A DNA stretch of 23,483 nucleotides from an uncultured Hyphomicrobiales bacterium (GCA_903891395.1 CAITEM010000261.1:1-23483); one strand, 5' to 3'. Positions 1-7,670 are shown, numbered from the stretch's first letter. Made by a program: numbers and translations. The notes: generated from the letters alone by a model not told the origin.

Positions 1-1
1 C

Positions 2-661
2 GCCGCGCTCGATGAATCCAAGGAGCAGCATCAGGCCGAACGCAACAGCCTGAACATGCGTCTCGACGCGCTGCAATCGCGTGCCGCCACCGCCGAACGT
101 CTCCTCGCCGAAGCGCGCCAGAATTTGCTCGCCCGCACCGAGGAAGTGCGTGCCTTCGACCGCAAGTCTGTGGAAGCCACCATCGGCCGCAACAATTCGG
201 AAAAGCGCCTGGCGCAGATCGAGGCGGCGCACGAAGCGCGTGAACGCCAGATCAAGGATCTCGAAGCCGCCCGCACCGCCCTCACCGAACGCAACAACGC
301 CATCACCAAGACGCTGAAGACCCGCGAGACGGCGCTGGCCCGCGCAGACGAAAAGATCGCGGCGCTGACCGAACGTAACGGCCATCTCGAAGCCGACGTT
401 CAGATCAGCCGCACCAACATCGAAAAGCGGGTCGAGGATCTCAATTCGTCGCTGCAACGCGAGCGCATGGAGCGCGCGGTGGTCGAAGGCGCGCTGGAAG
501 CGGCGCGCAAAGACAATTCGCGGCTGCAAAGCGAAGTCGCCGCTCTACGCTCGACGCTGCGGCGCGGAGTTCCGCTCGACGAAACGCCGATCACGCCCGG
601 CGACGCCGCTAACGACGAAGTTCCGCCTAACGCCAATAAAAAGGGCGCGGAAACAGCTTAA
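2..661 (+). CDS. Coiled-coil protein, C-terminal part (5' end outside window)
   Basis: The reading frame is open from the window edge, so the gene begins upstream; the first internal Met codon at 56 is probably not the start. The visible 219 residues are almost entirely charged heptad-type helix (Glu, Arg, Ala, Leu rich) with no enzymatic motif or membrane segment, ending in a short Pro/Asn/Lys tail. It aligns without large gaps to the last third of the full-length coiled-coil protein at 6188-7645. Shared landmarks in the same order are ALDE, LDALQ/FDALQ, LTER, ARADEKIAAL/VRADDTIAAL and RERMERAVVEGALE/RREKLERAVSEGALE. The two are clearly paralogues. Such proteins are often labelled Smc-like, but there is no ATPase head here; a cytoskeletal or scaffold role (crescentin-like) is an inference. 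A hairpin terminator follows about 40 bases after the stop. Confidence 0.85.
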   Translation, partial: AALDESKEQHQAERNSLNMRLDALQSRAATAERLLAEARQNLLARTEEVRAFDRKSVEATIGRNNSEKRLAQIEAAHEARERQIKDLEAARTALTERNNAITKTLKTRETALARADEKIAALTERNGHLEADVQISRTNIEKRVEDLNSSLQRERMERAVVEGALEAARKDNSRLQSEVAALRSTLRRGVPLDETPITPGDAANDEVPPNANKKGAETA

Positions 662-699
662 GTGGCCATCGGTCGCAACTTACTATTCCTCCATGGTGG

Positions 700-730
700 A
701 ACGCGGGACCCCGGTCCCGCGTTCTTCATT
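700..730 (+). terminator. Rho-independent terminator after the first coiled-coil gene
   Basis: AACGCGGGA (700-708) pairs with TCCCGCGTT (715-723) around CCCCGG, followed by CTTCATT. It lies between the coiled-coil stop at 661 and the PRC-barrel gene. It also sits inside the longer upstream reading frame of that gene, which argues against the upstream start at 693. Confidence 0.7.
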
Positions 731-794
731 TATGCGGCGCGTGTCCCGCGAAGGCGGGACTTTGCCTGCAATCTGGAACAATTTGGAGGACACA

Positions 795-1325
795 ATGCTG
801 AAACATGGTCTGACCGCAGCGGCTGTACTTGCCGCGCTTGCGACCCCCGCTTTCGCGCAGACGAGTTCGTCGGGTGCGTCGACGCACGCGGCCCCGTCGT
901 CGAGCGCTTCCACCGATAAATTCTTGCAGAAGCAACAGGCCACCGATTGGCGCGGTTCGAAATTGATCGGCTCGACCGTTTATGGTCAGGACAACGCCTC
1001 GATCGGCGAAGTCAACGAGGTGTTGATCGGCAATGACGGCAATATTCGCGCCGCCGTGATCGGCGTCGGCGGCTTTCTCGGCGTCGGGGAAAAGAATGTC
1101 GCCATCCCGTTCGATGGCCTGAACATTACGCGCACCCCGGACACGGGCGCGATTCAAAAGATCACCGTCAATTACACCAAGGATCAGCTAAAGGCGGCGC
1201 CGACATTCGCCTATGCCGATGCGGCCAGTTCGTCGACGACAGGCTCCGATACAGGCGGTTTGAACAGTCTGCCGGGCTCGTCGGGCGGCAAGCCGGCTGC
1301 ACCCGCGGCCGGCGGTTTGAAGTAG
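795..1325 (+). CDS. Exported PRC-barrel domain protein
   Basis: The 176-residue product has a signal peptide (hydrophobic stretch followed by AFA-Q, cleavage near residue 21), then a low-complexity Ser/Thr/Ala linker. One PRC-barrel domain follows at about residues 48-120, with the typical GSTVYG, IGEVNEVLIG and AAVIGVGGFLGVGEKNVAIPF patterns. It ends in a Gly/Ser/Ala/Pro-rich tail. PRC-barrel domains are small beta-barrels found in RNA-processing, photosynthetic and envelope proteins; exported versions like this are common in Rhizobiales and mostly uncharacterised. The start at 795 is chosen because GGAGGA lies five bases upstream (785-790) and it gives a clean signal peptide. A longer frame from 693 would run through a terminator hairpin. 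It appears monocistronic, with its own terminator, and is convergent with the hydrolase gene. Confidence 0.85.
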   Translation: MLKHGLTAAAVLAALATPAFAQTSSSGASTHAAPSSSASTDKFLQKQQATDWRGSKLIGSTVYGQDNASIGEVNEVLIGNDGNIRAAVIGVGGFLGVGEKNVAIPFDGLNITRTPDTGAIQKITVNYTKDQLKAAPTFAYADAASSSTTGSDTGGLNSLPGSSGGKPAAPAAGGLK

Positions 1326-1349
1326 TCGTCTGACATTCGAAAGATGAAC

Positions 1350-1380
1350 GGCGCCCGGTCGAAACCGGGCGCCATTTTTA
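1350..1380 (+). terminator. Rho-independent terminator of the PRC-barrel gene
   Basis: A perfect 10-bp stem GGCGCCCGGT/ACCGGGCGCC (1350-1359 and 1364-1373) with a CGAA tetraloop, followed by ATTTTTA. It lies between convergent genes, 4 bases before the stop of the minus-strand hydrolase. Confidence 0.85.
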
Positions 1381-1383
1381 TGA

Positions 1384-2202
1384 TCAGTCGTAGAATGCCG
1401 GCGCGTGCTTGAGTGCATCGCCTTGCGTCTTGTCGTGATTGATCCAGAGCTGGGCTTTTTCTTTCGCCATCACGTCGGCGAGCTTGTTCATCGACGCCAG
1501 CGTTTGCTCTTTGCTGGTATTGCCGCCGGGCACGCGCCGATGGTCCCAATTGTCCTTGAAGTGCACGGCGTCGCCCGACAGCAGCACCGCGCCGGTCTTC
1601 GGCAATTTCACCAACAGCGATTGGTGGCCCGGCGTGTGGCCCGGCGTCGACAGAATCGTCACGCTGCCGTCGCCGAAAACATCGTGATCGCCGTCGAGCT
1701 TGTTGACCGGATGCTCCGGTTTGAAACGGCTGACACCCGGGGATGCCGGCCAGTCATATTCCGCCTTCTGCACCAGCAACGTCGACTGTGGAAACAACTC
1801 GACATTGCCGATGTGGTCGGGATGCGTGTGCGAGATCGCGACATACTTGATGTCCGACGGCTTGAGGCCGAGCGCTTCGATTTGCGAGGCCAGCGTCTTC
1901 GGACGATACCAATTCGGTCCGCCGTTGGATGGCGGCGGTCCCGGCTGGTTCGGCGTCGTATCGGTCACGCCGGTATCCCACAGAAGCCAGACGTTGCCGG
2001 TGTGATGGATCAGGTAGCAATTATCCACCACATCCATCGGCTTGTTGACGTTCTCGCCGGGCGTCCAGCGCGACATGTCTGCGGCGGTGCCCCGGCCGCA
2101 ATCCAGAATGTAGAGTTTATCGACCCCGCTCTTGCCTTGGGCATTGGCAAAGCTTGGGATCAGCAGCAGCACAGCAGCGGCGATCAAGCGAGTAAAAAAC
2201 AT
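1384..2202 (-). CDS. Periplasmic metallo-beta-lactamase-fold hydrolase, lactonase-like family
   Basis: The 272-residue product begins with a signal peptide (hydrophobic core, FANA-Q, cleavage near 21), so it acts in the periplasm. The dinuclear zinc site is intact: HTHPDH (His125, His127, Asp129, His130), GHTPGH (189-193), the bridging Asp211 in SGDAVHF, and His256 in INHD. The order and spacing match the AHL-lactonase branch (AiiA/AttM) of the superfamily, and automatic annotation would probably say N-acyl homoserine lactonase family. However, the AiiA Tyr194 position (D-x-x-Y) appears to be His214 here, so the substrate is uncertain. The start at 2202 is preferred over 2238 because GGGGAGA lies about six bases upstream and the signal peptide starts there. 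It is convergent with the PRC-barrel gene and divergent from the small membrane protein. Confidence 0.85.
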   Translation of the reverse strand: MFFTRLIAAAVLLLIPSFANAQGKSGVDKLYILDCGRGTAADMSRWTPGENVNKPMDVVDNCYLIHHTGNVWLLWDTGVTDTTPNQPGPPPSNGGPNWYRPKTLASQIEALGLKPSDIKYVAISHTHPDHIGNVELFPQSTLLVQKAEYDWPASPGVSRFKPEHPVNKLDGDHDVFGDGSVTILSTPGHTPGHQSLLVKLPKTGAVLLSGDAVHFKDNWDHRRVPGGNTSKEQTLASMNKLADVMAKEKAQLWINHDKTQGDALKHAPAFYD

Positions 2203-2254
2203 TAGTCGTCTCCCCGGCGATGACATTGTTGACAGCACGCACTATACCAACCCC

Positions 2255-2491
2255 ATGAGAAGCGTGATCGTCCTTGGTCTGGTCGGCTTGTTTGGGCTCC
2301 TCGCCCTGGCGATTTGGTTCGCCGCGAGCAGCTTTGTTCATATGGGCGGCGACGAAATCCCCCTGTACGGCTATGTCGCCATCGCCGGCGGCGTGCTGGT
2401 TTCTTTGCTGGTCGGCGGGGGCTTGATGGCCCTGGTTTTCTACTCAAATCGCCATGGTTATGACGACGACGTCAGCGGAAAGCCGGAATAG
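2255..2491 (+). CDS. Small two-TM membrane protein, unknown function
   Basis: The 78-residue product has two hydrophobic helices at about 4-26 and 41-64 joined by a short loop containing HMGGDEIPLYG, and a polar C-terminus with a DDD cluster. I recognise no family. The start at 2255 is chosen because it begins immediately before the first helix. There is no good Shine-Dalgarno sequence, so translation could be weak or leaderless. The frame is open further upstream to 2132 but would overlap the divergent hydrolase start. The 52-bp gap to the hydrolase start implies divergent promoters. Small hydrophobic protein genes are easy to over-call; the coherent two-helix pattern supports it moderately. 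Confidence 0.6.
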   Translation: MRSVIVLGLVGLFGLLALAIWFAASSFVHMGGDEIPLYGYVAIAGGVLVSLLVGGGLMALVFYSNRHGYDDDVSGKPE

Positions 2492-2588
2492 ATTTCATTT
2501 TATACCGCACTGCACGCGCGACTTTCGCACACGCGCGGTTGTGGAAAAGTTTGACAGCACCCCCCTGTTTCGCGTTTTTTATACGGCA

Positions 2589-2640
2589 GGATCATTTAGT
2601 TAAGTGGGCCGCTTTGGTGGCACAGCTAACGACCTGATCT
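2589..2640 (+). promoter_or_regulatory. Long imperfect hairpin in the lactate-permease leader
   Basis: Eighteen or so base pairs share one register (position pairs sum to 5229): 2589-2594 with 2635-2640, 2599-2602 with 2627-2630, 2605-2606 with 2623-2624, and 2608-2612 with 2617-2621, closed by a TTTG loop. The outermost visible motif is GATCA-N4-GTTA against TAAC-N4-TGATC. It lies 52-103 bases before the permease start. It could be a 5'-UTR structure or a DNA operator; no named riboswitch class is recognised. Confidence 0.45.
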
Positions 2641-2659
2641 AATAAAACAAAATAAAAAA

Positions 2660-2676
2660 GGCCGCGTATCGCGGCC
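2660..2676 (+). promoter_or_regulatory. Hairpin next to the lactate-permease ribosome binding site
   Basis: GGCCGCG (2660-2666) and CGCGGCC (2670-2676) form a perfect 7-bp stem with a TAT loop, ending a few bases before the Shine-Dalgarno AGGGGA (2679-2684) and 15 bases before the start codon. The preceding run of A means that on the opposite strand the same hairpin is followed by T-rich sequence, i.e. it is terminator-shaped for antisense transcription into this region. Confidence 0.5.
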
Positions 2677-2691
2677 GTAGGGGACGAAACC

Positions 2692-4356
2692 ATGTGGAAC
2701 CAAGTCTACAACCCGTTCAATAATGCTGTCTTGTCGACAGTGGCCGCGGCTTTGCCGGTCGTCACACTGCTGGTGCTGATCGCATCGAATAAAGTGAAGG
2801 CGCACATCGCTGCGGTGATCGCGCTGGTGGTCGCCAATCTGGTGGCAATCTACATCTTTACGATGCCCGCCGGTATGTCGATCCGGGCCTCGATCCTCGG
2901 CGTTGCCACCGGCTTCTTCCCGATCGGCTGGATCGTGCTCAACGTTATCTTTCTCTACCGGCTGACGGTGGAGAAAGGCGCGTTCGAAGTTCTGCAGACC
3001 ACGATCGGCGGCGTCACCAACGACCGCCGTTTGCAGCTTCTATTGATCGCGTTCTCGTTTGGCGCCTTCTTCGAAGGCGCTTCCGGCTTCGGTACGCCGG
3101 TTGCGGTCACCGGCGCGATCCTGATCGGCCTCGGTTTCTCGCCGCTCGCGGCGTCGGGCCTGTCGCTCATCGCCAACACCGCACCGGTGGCGTACGGCGC
3201 ACTCGGTACGCCGATCGCCGGCTTGGCAAGCGTCACCGGCATCGATCCATTCCTCCTCGGCGCCATGGTCGGCCGGCAATTGCCGTTCTTCTCGCTGATC
3301 GTACCGTTCTGGGTCGTCTGGGCCTTCGCCGGCTGGAAAGGCATGAAGGACGTGTGGCCGGCCATTCTGGTCACCGGCGTTACGTTCGCGGTCCCACAGT
3401 ATCTGATCTCGAACTTCATCAATCCCTGGATCGTCGATATCGGTGCGTCGCTGATCTCGATGGCTTGCCTCATCCTCTTCCTGAAGGTCTGGCAGCCCAA
3501 AGTGATCTGGACCTCGGCCGCCTTGCGCAGCAAGGACGAATCCGCCGGGACAATGGCGCCACCGAAGCCGGTGAAAATCGCCAACCCCTCCACCTCCCAG
3601 GTCTGGCTGTCGATGCTGCCGTGGATCATCGTCTGCGTGGTCCTGCTGATCTGGGGCACCGACATGTTCAAGCTCGCCGTCAACAAATGGGCGATCTGGA
3701 ACTATCCGGTCCCGGACTTGAACGGGATGATCAACAAAGTCCCGCCGATCGTGGCGGCACCGACCAAGGAAGGCGCCGTGTTCTCGTTCACATGGCTGTC
3801 CTACACCGGTTCGGGCATGTTGATCGCCGCGATCATCTCGGGCTTCCTGATGGGCTTCGGCCCGGTCAAGATCGTCACCGAATACGCAAAGACCATAAAG
3901 GTCTGCGCCTATTCGCTGCTGACGATCTCGGCGATGCTCGCGATCGGCACTCTCACCCGCCTGTCCGGCATCGACGCGACCTTGGGTCTCGCCTTCGCCG
4001 CGACCGGCGTGCTCTATCCCTTCTTCGGCACCCTGCTCGGCTGGTTGGGCGTGGCGCTGACGGGATCGGACACCGCGTCAAACATCCTGTTCGGCAACCT
4101 GCAGAAGATCACCTCCACGCAGCTCGGCATTTCGCCGATCCTGATGGGCGCCGCGAACTCGTCGGGCGGCGTCATGGGCAAGATGATCGACGCTCAGTCG
4201 ATCGTGGTGGCATCCACCGCGACCAACTGGTTCGGGCATGAAGGCACCATTCTGCGCTTTGTGTTCTGGCACTCTATCGTGCTGGCGAGTCTAGTCGGCT
4301 GCCTGGTCATGCTGCAGGCCTATGTCTTCACCGGCATGATCGTCGTAGCGCCCTAA
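2692..4356 (+). CDS. lldP: L-lactate permease (LctP family)
   Basis: This 554-residue inner-membrane secondary transporter matches the usual length of the LctP family (TC 2.A.14), which imports lactate (often also glycolate) with protons. It has about a dozen hydrophobic helices. Family hallmarks are present: FGAFFEGASGFGTP (123-136) followed by the SLIANTAPVAYGALGTPI region, and near the C-terminus TGSDTASNILFGNLQ and ANSSGGVMGKMIDAQSI. The start at 2692 has AGGGGA eight bases upstream. The gene stands alone: no lldD dehydrogenase or lldR regulator is adjacent, so lactate oxidation must be encoded elsewhere. Upstream lies a 200-bp gap with two hairpins; downstream is a strong terminator. The frame is intact. 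Confidence 0.95.
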   Translation: MWNQVYNPFNNAVLSTVAAALPVVTLLVLIASNKVKAHIAAVIALVVANLVAIYIFTMPAGMSIRASILGVATGFFPIGWIVLNVIFLYRLTVEKGAFEVLQTTIGGVTNDRRLQLLLIAFSFGAFFEGASGFGTPVAVTGAILIGLGFSPLAASGLSLIANTAPVAYGALGTPIAGLASVTGIDPFLLGAMVGRQLPFFSLIVPFWVVWAFAGWKGMKDVWPAILVTGVTFAVPQYLISNFINPWIVDIGASLISMACLILFLKVWQPKVIWTSAALRSKDESAGTMAPPKPVKIANPSTSQVWLSMLPWIIVCVVLLIWGTDMFKLAVNKWAIWNYPVPDLNGMINKVPPIVAAPTKEGAVFSFTWLSYTGSGMLIAAIISGFLMGFGPVKIVTEYAKTIKVCAYSLLTISAMLAIGTLTRLSGIDATLGLAFAATGVLYPFFGTLLGWLGVALTGSDTASNILFGNLQKITSTQLGISPILMGAANSSGGVMGKMIDAQSIVVASTATNWFGHEGTILRFVFWHSIVLASLVGCLVMLQAYVFTGMIVVAP

Positions 4357-4382
4357 TAACTGCGCGCGACCTGCAAAAATCG

Positions 4383-4415
4383 AAGCCCCGCATCGTGAGA
4401 TGCGGGGCTTTTTTT
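4383..4415 (+). terminator. Rho-independent terminator of lldP
   Basis: A perfect 12-bp stem AAGCCCCGCATC/GATGCGGGGCTT (4383-4394, 4399-4410) with a GTGA loop, followed by an uninterrupted T run to 4415. It separates lldP from the methyltransferase gene. Confidence 0.92.
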
Positions 4416-4464
4416 CGTGACGCTTGCGCTATAGTCGAGGCCTTCAACCCCGGCGGAAACATCC

Positions 4465-5223
4465 ATGAACAAGACCCTCGTCCAAGAACACTTCGGCAAG
4501 ACCGCCGCGAGCTATTTGACCTCGACGCCGCACGCGCTCGGCAAGAGCCTGCAGCGGCTGGTCGATCTCACCAAGCCGCAGAAGAACTGGCGCGCACTCG
4601 ACGTCGCCACCGGCGGCGGCCACGTCGCCTACACCTTCGCGCCGCATGTCGAGCGCGTCTGGGCCACCGACATCACCCAGGAAATGCTGGACATGGTGAA
4701 AGGCGAAGCCGCCAAGCGCGGCCTCGCCAATCTTCGCACCACGTATGCCAAGGCCGAAGCGCTGCCCTTCGAGGACGACAGCTTCGATCTGGTCACCTGC
4801 CGGATCGCGCCGCATCACTTCGACTCGATCGCCGAATTCCTTGCCGAGGTGCATCGCGTGTTGAAGCCAAGCGGCGTCTTCGCCGTGGTGGACAACGTCG
4901 TTCCCGAAGGCAAGGTCGGCGATTACGTCAACGCCTTCGAACGCTTCCGCGACCCGAGTCACCTGCGCGCCTGGCCGATGCAGGAATGGCGCGACGCACT
5001 CAAGACGGCCGGCTTCACCATCGGCCACGAAGAACAGCTCTACAAGAACATGGAATTCAAAAGCTGGGCAGCGCGCCACGACAAGGACATGCAGGGCTTT
5101 CTACGGTCGATGCTGGCGCTGGCGACGCCCGACGTTGTAACGGTGATGGAGCCGAAGAACGTCGACGGTGAGGATCTTAGTTTCCGCCTCTGCGAAGGTC
5201 TGTTCATCGCGAAGAAGGCGTAA
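4465..5223 (+). CDS. Class I SAM-dependent methyltransferase
   Basis: The 252-residue cytoplasmic enzyme has the Rossmann methyltransferase core of the UbiE/Methyltransf_11 group. Motif I is ALDVATGGGH (44-53); the ribose-contacting acidic residue is in VWATDIT (about 69). The A-E-A-LPFEDDSFDLVTCR stretch forms motifs II/III, and EVHRVLKPSGVF is the typical post-core helix-strand. There is no signal peptide. The substrate cannot be read from the sequence: the family includes ubiquinone, small-molecule and lipid methylases, and the gene has no biosynthetic neighbours. The start at 4465 follows GGCGGAAAC. A TATAGT hexamer at 4430-4435, directly after the lldP terminator, could be part of its own promoter, but no good -35 box pairs with it. 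Confidence 0.88.
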   Translation: MNKTLVQEHFGKTAASYLTSTPHALGKSLQRLVDLTKPQKNWRALDVATGGGHVAYTFAPHVERVWATDITQEMLDMVKGEAAKRGLANLRTTYAKAEALPFEDDSFDLVTCRIAPHHFDSIAEFLAEVHRVLKPSGVFAVVDNVVPEGKVGDYVNAFERFRDPSHLRAWPMQEWRDALKTAGFTIGHEEQLYKNMEFKSWAARHDKDMQGFLRSMLALATPDVVTVMEPKNVDGEDLSFRLCEGLFIAKKA

Positions 5224-5283
5224 TCGCCTTCCGGGGCGCGCTGAAAGCGCGAACCTGGAATTCAGCAAAATTGCAGAGTTTAC

Positions 5284-5329
5284 ATCTGGATTCCGGGTTC
5301 GCTCGCTTTGCTCGCGCCTCGGAATGACA
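5284..5329. repeat. Dispersed palindromic intergenic repeat (ATTCCG...CGGAAT type)
   Basis: GGATTCCGGGTTCGCTCG and GCGCCTCGGAATGAC form an imperfect inverted repeat flanking a short centre. The terminal ATTCCG/CGGAAT arms plus the GAC end resemble a short palindromic element scattered between genes in Bradyrhizobium-like genomes. I recognise this from general knowledge; only one copy is visible here, so repetition is not shown by the window. Confidence 0.5.
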
Positions 5330-5340
5330 CCCGCCAAAAT

Positions 5341-5378
5341 AAAACCGCCGGCGCTGTTTCCAGCACCGGCGGTTTTTT
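5341..5378. terminator. Bidirectional terminator between the convergent methyltransferase and exported-protein genes
   Basis: A 16-pair stem with one mismatch (5341-5356 with 5361-5376), TTTC loop, a T run on the plus strand after it and an A-rich flank before it that reads as T-rich on the minus strand. It suits both converging genes. Confidence 0.88.
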
Positions 5379-5409
5379 ATTGAAACGTAAGTTGCGGCTG
5401 ATGCGCTGC

Positions 5410-5850
5410 TTACATCTTCTTGTGGTGGTGGCGGTGGTGCACGACCGGCTGGCCCGGTTCCCATTCCGGATGGGCGTCCCAGACCGCGTTGACCAAGAGG
5501 CCGCCGACGATCGGCACGATGCACGAGCCGATGAGCACGTGAGCTTCGCGGGTGGTCAGCGGACGGTCGAGCACGACGGTCGCAACCATCGGCGACACCG
5601 CGGCGCAGCCCATGGTGGTCAGGCCGTAGGCGCCGAGGCGGGTCAGGCCGGCGCCGCTGCCGTTGCTGTTCCAGCCATTCCAGCGCCAGTTGTTCAACGA
5701 AAAGAACGTGGCGGTCGATGCCGCACCCACGCCGATCGCGACGGCGGCGAGCTTCGCGCGGTCGTGATGACGGCCGCCGGCTTCAGCGCTCTGCGCCGCG
5801 CAGGTAACAGCCGCGACGATCGCAGCGAAAATAGTAAGTTTACGGTTCAT
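5410..5850 (-). CDS. Small exported protein with hydrophobic segments and a His-rich tail, unknown
   Basis: The 146-residue product starts with a signal peptide (hydrophobic core ending AEA-G, cleavage near 25). It continues with hydrophobic segments AKLAAVAIGVGAAS and VLIGSCIVPIVGGLLVNAVW and ends in VHHRHHHKKM. A Trp/Asn/Gly patch (NNWRWNGWNSNG) sits in the middle. I do not recognise the family; small proteins of this kind are frequent hypotheticals in Rhizobiales. The His-rich tail could bind metal, which is a guess. The start at 5850 is preferred over 5910 because GGGAGA lies upstream and the signal peptide begins there. It converges on the methyltransferase gene. Confidence 0.7.
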   Translation of the reverse strand: MNRKLTIFAAIVAAVTCAAQSAEAGGRHHDRAKLAAVAIGVGAASTATFFSLNNWRWNGWNSNGSGAGLTRLGAYGLTTMGCAAVSPMVATVVLDRPLTTREAHVLIGSCIVPIVGGLLVNAVWDAHPEWEPGQPVVHHRHHHKKM

Positions 5851-6187
5851 TACAAAGTCTCCCGGTGGTCGTTCTGGTCGAGGGCGTTTGCGGGCTGGTT
5901 CGGCACCCAAGTCGAGCCGACGGCCCGCCGGGCGGGAAAGTTATTAACAGCCGGGATGCCCCGCCCAGGTCCCGTGCCACCTCTGATTACCGCTGCCCTG
6001 CTGCGCGCCACCGGCCGCGACAATCACAAACTACAGCAACCACCTGATAAATAACGTGCTTTTGCGTTTCCAAAGGTAATCTTAATCAAGTGTTTACCAA
6101 GCCGCTCCAAATTGGAACAGAACTGGTTTTCTCAAGTGATTCGGCGTCGCTTCGGCCGGGCGGATCGGCGCAATAAAGGATCACGCG
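5851..6187. other. 337-bp gene-free divergent region
   Basis: This region separates the exported-protein gene (-) from the coiled-coil gene (+) and should carry both promoters. I see no convincing coding frame and no well-spaced -35/-10 pair. The only compact symmetry noted is TCCAA-A-TTGGA at 6106-6116, about 70 bases before the coiled-coil start; it could be an operator but is short. AAAGGA just before the start codon at 6188 is the likely ribosome binding site. Confidence 0.5.
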
Positions 6188-7645
6188 ATGAGCAAATTTG
6201 GGGGCTTTTTCGCCCGCAAAGCCGGCACGGTAGAAACCTTGCCGACACCCATGCCGGCGGCCGACGTCAATTTCACGGCCCACCTCGCCGCCGCCCTGCC
6301 CGATAATCCGCTCGAACTCGACGAGGAGCTGTTCTCCGCGCTCGGCGCCCAGATCGGCGGCGACAACGAGTCGTTGCGCAACTTGATGCTCGACGCCACT
6401 GCCAAGATCGGCGAGCTCGACATGATCAAGGCCGCGGTCGGCAAGCTGGTCGATCCTTTGAGCAAGACGTTGCGCGCGCTCGAAGCGGAAAAGTCTGAAA
6501 AAATCAATCTGCAGACCGTGCTGGCCAACACCCGCACCGCCTACGGCAAGCTGCGCAACGAAGTCGCCGAGATGGAGAAAAAGACGGCGACGTCCGACCT
6601 GCAGTGCAAGACGCTGCGTCAGGAGCTGGCCACCACACAGAGCCTGCTGCGCTCGACCGAGACCACCAAAGCCGAAATCTCCATCGACATCGCAGCGCGC
6701 CGCGCCCAGATCGTCGAACTGGAATCGCGCGTCGCCCAGGAAGCCGGCGACAACAAGTCGCTGCGCGAGGAAACCCGCAGGCTCGACGAACGCCTGGCGG
6801 TCGCCGACAAGCGCATCATCGCACTGGAATCCGACATCAACGCCGCGCGTCAACGTCTGGCGACGGCCGAAGACGAAAAGCGCTCGCAGCAAGCCTCGCT
6901 TTCCAAGGCCAGCACCGAAGTCGCGCGGCTGATGCGCAAGCTCAATGAGACGGAAGCCAGCCTGGCCGCATCGCAAGGCCGCCTGCGTCACGTCGAAGCG
7001 AACTTCGCCGAAGTCAGCACCGAACGTTCGCGGCTGGTCTCGGCACTCGACGAGGCCAACGAGCGTCATGCGCAAGAACTGTCCACGCACCACATGCGTT
7101 TTGACGCGCTTCAGGCGCGCGCCACCTCGACCGAAAGCCTGCTGGTCGAGGCCCGTGAGCACCTGCTCGGCCGCGCCGAAGAGATCCGCAATTACGACCG
7201 TGATGCCGGCGAACTGGCCCTGGAACGGGACGCCCTGCAATCGCGCGTGTCGGACCTGGAAGCCGACCGCATCCAGCGTGAATCGCAGCTCAGCGAGCTC
7301 GATCAGGCTCGGACCACATTGACCGAGCGCAGCACAACGCTGGCCCGCGCCTATACCAGCAAGGAAGCCGCACTGGTGCGCGCCGACGACACCATCGCCG
7401 CGCTCAACGCCCGCATCGCCGACATGGAGAATACGCGCGAAGCCGACCGCCAAGCTCACGAACAGCAGGTCGAGGAACTCAGCGCCGCGTTGCGCCGCGA
7501 GAAGCTTGAGCGCGCGGTGTCCGAAGGCGCACTGGAAACCGGCCGCAAAGACTTCTCGCGCCTGATGCGCGAAGTGATGGCATTGCAGCGCGGCCAGCAG
7601 GAAGCCGAGACGCCCGCCAGCCCGCGCGCTGCTAACGCCGCCTAA
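6188..7645 (+). CDS. Crescentin-like/Smc-like coiled-coil protein, full length
   Basis: The 485-residue protein starts with a short globular-looking head (MSKFGGFFARK, then a Pro/Ala/Leu stretch to about 90). From about residue 90 to 470 it is continuous charged helix with heptad spacing, rich in Glu/Arg/Ala/Leu, and it ends with an Ala/Pro-rich tail. There is no Walker A motif, signal peptide or TM segment, so database names such as chromosome segregation ATPase would rest on coiled-coil similarity alone. A filament or scaffold role is plausible by analogy with crescentin-type proteins but unproven. Its last third is clearly paralogous to the partial gene at 2-661. AAAGGA lies about eight bases before the ATG. 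A terminator follows the stop. Confidence 0.85.
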   Translation: MSKFGGFFARKAGTVETLPTPMPAADVNFTAHLAAALPDNPLELDEELFSALGAQIGGDNESLRNLMLDATAKIGELDMIKAAVGKLVDPLSKTLRALEAEKSEKINLQTVLANTRTAYGKLRNEVAEMEKKTATSDLQCKTLRQELATTQSLLRSTETTKAEISIDIAARRAQIVELESRVAQEAGDNKSLREETRRLDERLAVADKRIIALESDINAARQRLATAEDEKRSQQASLSKASTEVARLMRKLNETEASLAASQGRLRHVEANFAEVSTERSRLVSALDEANERHAQELSTHHMRFDALQARATSTESLLVEAREHLLGRAEEIRNYDRDAGELALERDALQSRVSDLEADRIQRESQLSELDQARTTLTERSTTLARAYTSKEAALVRADDTIAALNARIADMENTREADRQAHEQQVEELSAALRREKLERAVSEGALETGRKDFSRLMREVMALQRGQQEAETPASPRAANAA

Positions 7646-7670
7646 GCGTTCAAGTTAGTGAGACAATACA

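Noticed and set aside
693..794. Upstream start at 693 for the PRC-barrel gene
   Set aside because: It would translate through a terminator hairpin and place 34 residues before a normal signal peptide.
1405..2205. A 266-codon plus-strand frame over the metallo-beta-lactamase gene
   Set aside because: It is a reverse-strand shadow; the minus frame carries the signal peptide and all metal ligands.
2551..2585. TTGACA followed by a TATACG-like hexamer as a sigma-70 promoter for lldP
   Set aside because: The spacing is about 23 bp, too long, and no good -10 occurs at 16-18 bp.
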